Source: Hyphomicrobiales bacterium
GTDB lineage: Bacteria; Pseudomonadota; Alphaproteobacteria; Rhizobiales; Rhizobiaceae
Assembly: GCA_900470195.1 (NCBI GenBank)
Contig: UEIJ01000020.1
Span: 124,001-188,000 of the forward strand
DNA: 64,000 nt
Direction of reading: 5' to 3'
Made by a program: the position numbers and the translations under genes
Part shown: piece after piece, positions 51,340 to 59,012 of the stretch
Layout: each line of letters starts with the position of its first letter
Position numbering within the stretch: position 1 is the stretch's first letter
The notes under the pieces: generated by a model
The model's input: only the letters and a program-made list of their open reading frames with translations
The model's database searches: none
What the model was told of the DNA's origin: nothing

Positions 51340-52241
51340 GCCGCAGCTACCTCATTCGACAGCAGATCGATGCCGGTAATATCAGCATCGGCTGCGAGGA
51401 TCGCGATATATTGCGACACGGCCTTCGACCAGGTGGACGCTTCCAGCCAGCCCGCAATCCTGTCGGCCACATAGTCGAACGGCAGTTCCTCGCCTTCGAT
51501 GCGGCGGTCAAGCCGCACGATATGAAAACCGAAGCGGCTTTCAATCGGATTGGCCGTGATCTCGCCTGCCGCCATGCGCTCCAGCGCCCTTTCAAATTCA
51601 GGCACCGTGCTGCCACGCGTGAGCTGGCCCAGATTGCCGCCTTGCGCGCCCGAAGGGCAGGACGAATATTCATGCGCGACCGAGGCGAAAGTAGTGGGCT
51701 CGGCAATCACCGCCGAAGCCAGGCGGGCAGCGGTTGTCCGGGCCTTTTCGCGGGCCTGGCTGTCGGCAGGATCGGCGGCGATCAGGATATGGCTCGCCTC
51801 CAGAATGGGCGCACTGGTGAAACGGTGGCGGTTGTTTTCGTAAAAGCGCAAGGCTTCCTCCCGCGTGGCGGAAGGCACTTCAACCTCCCGTTCGATCACC
51901 ATGCGCACCAGCGCATCCTCGTCGGTTTCGCTGCGGCCCTCGGCGTCTTTCTCGCGTTCCGGCACGATACCCGCTTCCCTTGCGCGCTGCAAAAGAAGCT
52001 CGCGGACCGCGAGCGCCCGGGCAGCGGCAAGAAGTGCTGCGCCGGGATTGTCCGACGGATGGTTTTGCGCCTCCGTCAGAATGTCGGTTTCGTTGATCGC
52101 CACACCATTGACGGACACCGCATCGAAAACCGGACGCGGCTTTGGCGGAACCCGCGTATCCGGCTCCTGATAGGTCGTGTAGCCGGTCGGGTGATTGTGC
52201 TGCCCGGCAGCGGGTTGTTTCCGGTCGAAAAGCGTCACCAT
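51336..52241 (-). CDS. Parvulin-type peptidyl-prolyl isomerase of the nar operon
   Basis: A 301-residue protein without signal peptide, so probably cytoplasmic. An N-terminal helical region (VNGVAINETDILTEAQNHP, ALAVRELLLQRAREAGI) is followed by a PpiC rotamase domain (ILEASHILIAADPADSQAR, FASVAHEYSSCPSGAQGGNLG, FGFHIVRLDRRIEGEELPF). It starts five bases after narI. Parvulin genes follow narI in other alphaproteobacteria too, which suggests a folding role for nitrate reductase subunits. NifM in nitrogen fixation is a parallel. Confidence 0.85.
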   Translation of the reverse strand: MVTLFDRKQPAAGQHNHPTGYTTYQEPDTRVPPKPRPVFDAVSVNGVAINETDILTEAQNHPSDNPGAALLAAARALAVRELLLQRAREAGIVPEREKDAEGRSETDEDALVRMVIEREVEVPSATREEALRFYENNRHRFTSAPILEASHILIAADPADSQAREKARTTAARLASAVIAEPTTFASVAHEYSSCPSGAQGGNLGQLTRGSTVPEFERALERMAAGEITANPIESRFGFHIVRLDRRIEGEELPFDYVADRIAGWLEASTWSKAVSQYIAILAADADITGIDLLSNEVAAA

Positions 52242-52246
52242 GAGCC

Positions 52247-52969
52247 TTACTCCGCAGGAACGCGCATATGTGAGGGCTGAGCGGTATGGTTGCGCTCACG
52301 CACCACCTGATAGCCCGGACGCCAGATATAGCGCACCGGCGCGCTAAGCATATGCACAAGACGCGTGAACGGGAACAGCAGGAAGATGGTCAGCCCCAGG
52401 AAGATATGCATCTTGAAGACAAATGATGCATCGGTGATGTAGCTCGATGCAGCCGGGTTGAAGGTGAAGATGCCCTGCGCCCAGTTCATGAATGTCACCA
52501 TTTCACCGCCGTCGATATGTTGCAGCGAAACCGGAATGGTGCCGAGACCCAGCAGAAGCTGCACCCACAACAGCATGATGATCAGCGTATCGGTCGGCCT
52601 TGAAGATGCGCGGACACGCGGATCGAACAGGCGGCGATGCACCAGCATGCTGGCGCCGATGATTGCCATCACACCGGCAATGCCGCCTGCGACGACGGCA
52701 AGAATCTGCTTTGCCTCATGGCTGACGCCGAGCATGTCGAACACCCAGATCGGCGTCAGCAGGCCCACGAAATGACCGGCGAAGATGAACAGTACGCCGA
52801 CATGAAACAGGACCGAACCCCACATGAGCTGCCTGCGCCGCAAGAGCTGGCTTGAGCCCGAACGCCATGTGTAAGGCTCGCGGTCGTAGCGAAAGATCGA
52901 GCCGAGCGCGAGCACGCTCAATGCGATGTAAGGATAGATGCCGAAAAGAAACGTATGGAGGTAAGCCAT
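52247..52969 (-). CDS. narI: Respiratory nitrate reductase gamma subunit (cytochrome b)
   Basis: A 240-residue inner-membrane cytochrome b with five membrane helices. The start YLHTFLFGIYPYIAL, FHVGVLFIFAGHFVGLLTP and MHIFLGLTIFLLFPFTRLVHM carry the His residues that bind the two haems. It oxidises quinol at the periplasmic side and passes electrons to NarH. GGAGGCGGAAA precedes the ATG at 52969; the longer frame is a shadow of the narJ end. Gap to narJ is 10 bp. Confidence 0.93.
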   Translation of the reverse strand: MAYLHTFLFGIYPYIALSVLALGSIFRYDREPYTWRSGSSQLLRRRQLMWGSVLFHVGVLFIFAGHFVGLLTPIWVFDMLGVSHEAKQILAVVAGGIAGVMAIIGASMLVHRRLFDPRVRASSRPTDTLIIMLLWVQLLLGLGTIPVSLQHIDGGEMVTFMNWAQGIFTFNPAASSYITDASFVFKMHIFLGLTIFLLFPFTRLVHMLSAPVRYIWRPGYQVVRERNHTAQPSHMRVPAE

Positions 52970-52979
52970 TTTCCGCCTC

Positions 52980-53690
52980 CTATAGATGTGAAGGGTTGGA
53001 CGGGGTGCCGGGCTTGCGCTGTGCCGCACGCATCTGCATGCGCAACCGGTCCGGTCCGCAGGCGTTTTCACCCGCATTGCCGCCGAACGTCACCGCTTCT
53101 TCCTCCCAGATGCGGTCGAGCGCGGCGAGATCGTTCGGGTCGTCTTCTTCCTGCCGAAGCAATTCTCCGACGAGGTTCTTGTCCGGCTTGGCATTGGCGA
53201 CATGCAGGAGCGCGGCAAAAGCATTGGCATAGGGCGACTGACGCTTGCGCAGGCGGTCGCCGATGGCCGCTGTGATATGGCCGGTCTGGGTGAGAAGATC
53301 GTGTATCTCTTCGGCTGAGCGCGTGGACAGGAATTCGAGGAACAGCGGCAGATAGTCCGGCAGTTCCCTGGCATCCACCACAAAGCCGTTGTCGTCATAC
53401 ATCTTCATCAGGTCGACCATGGCCTGGCCGCGGTCACGGCTTTCGCCATGCACATGCTCGAAAAGATGCAGCGACAGCGACCGCGTGCGGTCGAACAGAT
53501 GCACATAGCGTTCCTGCGCCTCGTAGAGATCGCAGTCGCAGACATAATCGATAAGACTGTCGAGAAGCCTGCGGATGCCGGGCGAAAGCCTTTCCCCGGC
53601 CAGCGCCTCTTTCAGCTCCTCCCCGCCCAATTGCAGCTCAGGCGTCGGATAGGAAAGCAGCAGCGATATGATTTTCAGGGTCCTGTTCAT
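52980..53690 (-). CDS. narJ: Nitrate reductase assembly chaperone
   Basis: A 236-residue all-helical cytoplasmic chaperone of the TorD/NarJ family, with LKIISLLLSYPTPELQLGGEEL at the N-terminus and YVHLFDRTRSLSLHLFEHVHGESRDRG in the middle. It holds NarGH until the molybdenum cofactor is inserted and the complex joins NarI. Its ATG overlaps the narH stop by one base (TAATG). Confidence 0.93.
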   Translation of the reverse strand: MNRTLKIISLLLSYPTPELQLGGEELKEALAGERLSPGIRRLLDSLIDYVCDCDLYEAQERYVHLFDRTRSLSLHLFEHVHGESRDRGQAMVDLMKMYDDNGFVVDARELPDYLPLFLEFLSTRSAEEIHDLLTQTGHITAAIGDRLRKRQSPYANAFAALLHVANAKPDKNLVGELLRQEEDDPNDLAALDRIWEEEAVTFGGNAGENACGPDRLRMQMRAAQRKPGTPSNPSHL

Positions 53691-55228
53691 TACACCTGCT
53701 CCCTGAAAATGTCGGTTGGTGTCTGGACCACCTTCTGGCGCTTGGCGCCGAACAGGTCTTCCGTCGACGTTCCGCCCGAGCAGCCGTTGCCGAAGGTGAA
53801 GCCGCAGGAGCCGCGCATGTCATAGGCGTCTTCCGTAACTTCACGGTGCGTCGTCGGGATGACGAAACGGTCTTCGTAATTGGCAATCGCCATGATGTGG
53901 TACATTTCCTCGATCATCGCACCGCTCATGCCCACACGGTCGGCAATCGCCTCGTCGATGACGCCATCGACGGTCTTGGCGCGCATATAGGCGCGCATGG
54001 CGAGCATGCGTTCCAGCGCCGAGATGACCGGCTCTTCCTTGCCTGCGGTCAGGAGATTGGCGAGGTAGCGGACCGGGATGCGCATGGAGCGCACATCCGG
54101 CAGCGGACCATCCATGCCAAGCTTGCCCGCAGCCGCAGCCGATTGCAGCGGCGAGAGCGGCGGCACATACCAGACCATCGGCAAGGTGCGGTATTCGGGA
54201 TGGAGCGGGAAGGCGATCTTCCAGTCCATCGCCATCTTGTAGACCGGCGAGTGCCTGGCCGCTTCCAGCCAGGCTTCCGGCACACCGTCCCTGCGCGCCT
54301 GTTCGATCACGGCAGGATCGTTCGGGTCGAGGAAGATGTTGAGCTGTTCCTGATAGAGATCCTGCTCATTAGCCGTGGAAGCGGCTTCCGAAATACGGTC
54401 CGCATCATAGAGCATCACGCCCAGATAGCGGATGCGACCGACGCAGGTTTCGGAGCATACCGTTGGCTGTCCGGCTTCAATACGCGGATAGCAGAAGATG
54501 CACTTCTCGGACTTGCCCGAACTCCAGTTGTAATAAATCTTCTTGTAGGGGCAGCCGGAGACGCACATGCGCCAGCCGCGGCACTTTTCCTGATCGATCA
54601 GGACAATGCCGTCATCCTCGCGCTTGTAGATCGCGCCTGAAGGACAGGCTGCAACGCAAGTTGGATTGAGGCAGTGTTCGCACAGGCGCGGCAGATACAT
54701 CATGAAGGTGTTTTCGAACTGGCCGTAGATTTCCTTCTCCACGCCTTCGAAATTGTAGTCCTTCGAGCGCTTGGCGAACTCGCCGCCGAGAATTTCCTCC
54801 CAGTTCGGCCCCCATTCGATCTTCTCCATCCGCTCGCCTGAAATCAGCGAGCGTGGGCGGGCGGTCGGCATGGTCTTGCTTTCGCCCGCCGTTTGCAGAT
54901 GGCCGTAATCGAAGTCGAACGGTTCGTAATAATCGTCGATTTCCGGCAGGTCAGGATTGGCGAAAATCTTGGCGAGGATGCGCCATTTTGCGCCCATCTT
55001 CGGCTCGATCTTGCCGTTCTTCTTGCGGACCCAGCCGCCGTTCCACTTCTTCTGGTTTTCCCATTCCTTGGGAAAACCGATGCCGGGCTTGGTCTCGACA
55101 TTGTTGAACCAGGCATATTCCACGCCTTCGCGGTTGGTCCAGACGTTCTTGCACGTCACCGAGCAGGTGTGGCAGCCGATGCACTTGTCGAGATTAAGCA
55201 CCATTCCAATTTGCGCACGGATTTTCAT
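53690..55228 (-). CDS. narH: Respiratory nitrate reductase beta subunit (iron-sulfur)
   Basis: A 512-residue cytoplasmic electron-transfer subunit. Ferredoxin-type cysteines: Cys16, 19, 22 and 26 (CIGCHTCSVTC), then CEHCLNPTCVAACP, CRGWRMCVSGCP and CIFCYPRIEAGQPTVCSETC. The Trp in CRGWRMC replaces one cysteine and makes that cluster [3Fe-4S], as in all NarH. It links the haems of NarI to the cofactor of NarG. The ATG overlaps the narG stop by four bases. Confidence 0.95.
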   Translation of the reverse strand: MKIRAQIGMVLNLDKCIGCHTCSVTCKNVWTNREGVEYAWFNNVETKPGIGFPKEWENQKKWNGGWVRKKNGKIEPKMGAKWRILAKIFANPDLPEIDDYYEPFDFDYGHLQTAGESKTMPTARPRSLISGERMEKIEWGPNWEEILGGEFAKRSKDYNFEGVEKEIYGQFENTFMMYLPRLCEHCLNPTCVAACPSGAIYKREDDGIVLIDQEKCRGWRMCVSGCPYKKIYYNWSSGKSEKCIFCYPRIEAGQPTVCSETCVGRIRYLGVMLYDADRISEAASTANEQDLYQEQLNIFLDPNDPAVIEQARRDGVPEAWLEAARHSPVYKMAMDWKIAFPLHPEYRTLPMVWYVPPLSPLQSAAAAGKLGMDGPLPDVRSMRIPVRYLANLLTAGKEEPVISALERMLAMRAYMRAKTVDGVIDEAIADRVGMSGAMIEEMYHIMAIANYEDRFVIPTTHREVTEDAYDMRGSCGFTFGNGCSGGTSTEDLFGAKRQKVVQTPTDIFREQV

Positions 55229-58200
55229 TCTGCTGCCTCCTTCACGGCGGAGTTGCGGTTGCCTTCTTCAAGCGGCCCCTCCATCCAGTCCACATGATCG
55301 AGCTTGCGCACGACCACGAACTCGTCGCGGTTGGCGCCGACGGTGCCGTAATAGTTGAAGCCATAGGACTGGTGGGCGTAGCCGCCGATCATATGCGTCG
55401 GCTTGGTGATGATGCGGGTGACGGAGTTGTGAATGCCGCCGCGCTGGCCGGTGAGCGGCGAGCCGGGCGTGTTCACGATCTTCTCCTGCGCGTGATACAT
55501 GAAGATGGTTCCATCCTTCATGCGCTGGGAGACGACCGCGCGGGCCACGATGGCGCCGTTGGCATTATAGACTTCCACCCAGTCATTATCGACGATGCCG
55601 GCCTTTGCCGCATCCGGCTCCGAAATCCAGACAACCGGCCCGCCGCGATTGAGCGTCAGCATCAGGAGATTGTCCGTATAGGTGGAGTGGATGCCCCATT
55701 TCTGGTGCGGCGTGATGAAGTTCAGCACCAGATGCGGCTGGCCGTCCGCCTTTTCGCGGATTGCAGGATTGACCGTCTTGGTGTCGATGGGCGGGCGATA
55801 GACGCAGAAGCCTTCGCCGAAGGCGCGCATCCACAGGTGATCCTGATAGAGCTGCTGACGGCCGGTCAGCGTGCGCCAAGGGATCAGCTCATGCACATTG
55901 GTATAGCCCGCATTGTAGCAGACATGCTCGGATTCGAGCCCCGACCAGGTTGGCGAGGAGATGATCTTGCGCGGCTGCGCGACGATATCGCGATAGCGGA
56001 TCTTCTCGTCTTCCTTGGGAAGAGCCAGATGGGTGTGGTCGCGGCCGGTGAACTTCGACAGCGCTTCCCATGCCTTGACCGCCACTTCGCCGTTGGTTTC
56101 GGGCGCAAGCGAGAGAATAACCTCGGTTGCGTCGACATCGGTATAGATGCGCGGACGCCCTTCGGTCGCGCCCGGCTCATGAACCTTGCCGTTCAGCTTG
56201 CCGAGAAGCTCGACCTCATGTTCGGTGTTCCACGAAATGCCCTTGCCGCCATTGCCAAGCTTGTCGAGAAGCGGCCCGACGGAGGTGTAGCGCTTGTAGA
56301 GGTTCGGATAATCGCGCTCCACGACCACGACCGATGGCATGGTCTTGCCGGGGATCGGCTCGACCTCGCCCTTCTTCCAGTCGAGGACGTCCTTGGGCTG
56401 CGCCAGTTCGCCCGCCGTGTCATGCAGGGTCGGCACCAGAACGATGTCCTTCTCGACACCCAGCACTTCCGGCGCCACTTCCGAGAACTTCTTCGCGATG
56501 CCCTTGAAGATGTCCCAGTCGCTGCGCGCTTCCCATGCCGGGTCGGCTGCACTCGACAGCGGATGGATGAAGGGATGCATGTCGGAAGTGTTGAGGTCGT
56601 TCTTTTCGTACCAGGTGGCGGTCGGCAGAACGATATCGGAATAGACGCAGGTCGTGGACATGCGGAAATCGAGCGTGACCAGAAGGTCGAGCTTTCCTTC
56701 CGGAGCATTCTCATGCCACACGGCCTCACGGCTTTCCTGCGCGCCTTCCTGACCCAGATCCTTGCCAAGCAGGCCGTTCGACGTGCCGAGCAGGTGCTTC
56801 AGGAAATACTCATGCCCCTTGCCCGACGAACCGAGCAGGTTCGAGCGCCAGACGAACATGTTGCGCGGCCAGTTGGCCTCGTGGTCCGGGTCCTCGCAGG
56901 ACATGGTGACGGTGCCGTTCTTCAAGGCATTCGCGATGAAGTCCTTCGGCTCCTTGCCCGACGCGGCGGCCTCCTTGGCAAGCTCCAGCGGGTTGGTCTG
57001 GAGCTGCGGCGCGGAAGGCAGCCAGCCCATGCGCTCGGCCCGGATGTTGTAGTCGATCATCGTGCCTTCCCACACGCCGTCGGGGGCGGTGGGCGAGAGA
57101 ATGTCCTGCACCTTCACGGTCTCGTAGCGCCACTGGTCGGTATGCGCATAGAAAAACGAGGTGGAGTTCATGTGGCGCGGCGGACGGTTCCAGTCCAGCG
57201 CGAAGGCAAGCGCTGTCCAGCCGGTCTGCGGGCGCAGCTTTTCCTGCCCCACATAATGGCTCCAGCCGCCGCCTGACTGACCGATGCAGCCGCACATCAC
57301 CAGCATGTTGATGATGCCGCGATAGTTCATGTCCATGTGGTACCAGTGGTTGAGACCGGCACCGAGAATGACCATGGAACGGCCATTGGTCTTTTCGGCA
57401 TTGGTGGCAAATTCGCGGGCGACCGCAATGATCTGGTCGCGCGGGACGCCCGTGATCTTCTCCGCCCAGGCCGGGGTATATGGCAGGCCCTCGTCATAGG
57501 ATTTGGCAGAATTCTCGTCGCCAAGCCCGCGATCGAGGCCGTAATTGGCGGCGAACAGGTCGAACACCGTCGCGACCAGCACTTCGCCCTTCTTCAGCTT
57601 GAGCTTGCGGGCCGGGACCTTGCGCACCAGCACGCTGTCATGGTCCGTGCCTTCAAAATAATCGTGCTCGCGATTGCCGAAATAAGGGAATGCCACATCG
57701 GCAACTGCATCGTGCGCACCCGCCTCAATGAAGCTCTTGGCAAGTTCCACGTCCTTGCCCCGGCCATCCTTTTCTTCGAGGTTCCACTGGCCGTCGTCGC
57801 CCCAGCGGAAGCCGATGGAGCCCTGCGGCGCAACATAGGTGCCGGATTTCGTATCGAAGGCGACCGTCTTCCAGTCGGGATTGTTGGCCTCGCCAAGATC
57901 GTCCTTCAGGTCGGAGGCGCGCAGGAAGCGGTCGGGCACGTAGCGTCCGTCCTTCTTCGTGAGCATGACCAGCATCGGGAAGTCGGAATATTTGCGGCAA
58001 TAATCCTCGAAATAGGGAACCTGCCGGTCAAGATGATATTCGCGCAGGATCACATGGCCGAGCGCCATGGCAAGTGCCGCATCGGTGCCCTGCTTCGGGT
58101 GCAACCAGAGGTCGGAGAACTTCGCGGCTTCCGAATAGTCGGGTGAGACCACGACGGACTTGGTGCCCTTGTACCGCACTTCCGTATAGAAATGCGCATC

Positions 58201-58989
58201 CGGCGTGCGGGTCTGCGGCACGTTGGAACCCCAGAGCATCAGGAAGCCCGCATTGTACCAGTCTGCCGATTCCGGCACATCGGTCTGTTCGCCCCATGTC
58301 ATGGGCGACGCGGGCGGCAGGTCGCAATACCAGTCATAAAACGACATGCAGACGCCGCCCAAGAGCGACAGGTAACGCGAGCCCGCCGCATAGGACACCA
58401 TCGACATGGCCGGGATCGGCGAGAAGCCGATCACGCGGTCCGGGCCGTATGTCTTGGCCGTATAGGCATTGGCGGCAGCGATGATCTCGTTGACTTCTTC
58501 CCATGTGGCGCGCACGAAGCCGCCGAGACCACGCACCTTCATATAGTCGGCACGCTTGGCAGGGTCCTGCTGGATCGCGGCCCATGCAGCGACCGGCGTT
58601 TTCAGCGCACGTTCCTTGCGCCACAGCTTCAGCAGGCGCGAGCGGATCAGCGGATATTTCACGCGGTTGGCCGAATAGACATACCAGCTATAGCTTGCCC
58701 CGCGCGAACAGCCGCGCGGTTCGTGGTTCGGAAGATCGGCGCGGGTGCGCGGATAGTCCGTCTGCTGGGTTTCCCAGGTGATGATGCCGCCCTTGACATA
58801 GACCTTCCACGAGCAGGAGCCGGTGCAGTTCACGCCATGGGTGGAGCGCACGATCTTGTCGTGCTGCCAGCGCTTGCGATAGGCGTCTTCCCAGTCACGG
58901 TTTTCGTTGGTGGTGACGCCATGGCCTTCCGAGAAGGTGCCGACATTCTTGCGCGCAAGAAAGTTCAGGCGGTCGAGGAGTAGACTCAT
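55225..58989 (-). CDS. narG: Respiratory nitrate reductase alpha subunit (Mo-bisMGD)
   Basis: A 1254-residue catalytic subunit that reduces nitrate to nitrite in the cytoplasm. The FS0 [4Fe-4S] ligands His51, Cys55, Cys59 and Cys94 are all present (HGVNCTGSCSW, RGCSRGASYSW). Later come SYAAGSRYLSLLGGVCMSFYDWYCDLPP with the Asp ligand region for molybdenum and the C-terminal bisMGD-binding domain. The full length equals that of other NarG proteins. The lack of a twin-arginine signal agrees with a cytoplasmic enzyme. It follows narK by 23 bp. Confidence 0.95.
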   Translation of the reverse strand: MSLLLDRLNFLARKNVGTFSEGHGVTTNENRDWEDAYRKRWQHDKIVRSTHGVNCTGSCSWKVYVKGGIITWETQQTDYPRTRADLPNHEPRGCSRGASYSWYVYSANRVKYPLIRSRLLKLWRKERALKTPVAAWAAIQQDPAKRADYMKVRGLGGFVRATWEEVNEIIAAANAYTAKTYGPDRVIGFSPIPAMSMVSYAAGSRYLSLLGGVCMSFYDWYCDLPPASPMTWGEQTDVPESADWYNAGFLMLWGSNVPQTRTPDAHFYTEVRYKGTKSVVVSPDYSEAAKFSDLWLHPKQGTDAALAMALGHVILREYHLDRQVPYFEDYCRKYSDFPMLVMLTKKDGRYVPDRFLRASDLKDDLGEANNPDWKTVAFDTKSGTYVAPQGSIGFRWGDDGQWNLEEKDGRGKDVELAKSFIEAGAHDAVADVAFPYFGNREHDYFEGTDHDSVLVRKVPARKLKLKKGEVLVATVFDLFAANYGLDRGLGDENSAKSYDEGLPYTPAWAEKITGVPRDQIIAVAREFATNAEKTNGRSMVILGAGLNHWYHMDMNYRGIINMLVMCGCIGQSGGGWSHYVGQEKLRPQTGWTALAFALDWNRPPRHMNSTSFFYAHTDQWRYETVKVQDILSPTAPDGVWEGTMIDYNIRAERMGWLPSAPQLQTNPLELAKEAAASGKEPKDFIANALKNGTVTMSCEDPDHEANWPRNMFVWRSNLLGSSGKGHEYFLKHLLGTSNGLLGKDLGQEGAQESREAVWHENAPEGKLDLLVTLDFRMSTTCVYSDIVLPTATWYEKNDLNTSDMHPFIHPLSSAADPAWEARSDWDIFKGIAKKFSEVAPEVLGVEKDIVLVPTLHDTAGELAQPKDVLDWKKGEVEPIPGKTMPSVVVVERDYPNLYKRYTSVGPLLDKLGNGGKGISWNTEHEVELLGKLNGKVHEPGATEGRPRIYTDVDATEVILSLAPETNGEVAVKAWEALSKFTGRDHTHLALPKEDEKIRYRDIVAQPRKIISSPTWSGLESEHVCYNAGYTNVHELIPWRTLTGRQQLYQDHLWMRAFGEGFCVYRPPIDTKTVNPAIREKADGQPHLVLNFITPHQKWGIHSTYTDNLLMLTLNRGGPVVWISEPDAAKAGIVDNDWVEVYNANGAIVARAVVSQRMKDGTIFMYHAQEKIVNTPGSPLTGQRGGIHNSVTRIITKPTHMIGGYAHQSYGFNYYGTVGANRDEFVVVRKLDHVDWMEGPLEEGNRNSAVKEAAE

Positions 58990-59012
58990 GATTTTATCCT
59001 CACATTATTTCG

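Noticed and set aside
55294-57276. 660-codon open frame opposite narG
   Set aside because: Antisense to a full-length NarG with every cluster ligand intact; composition is that of a reverse-strand shadow.
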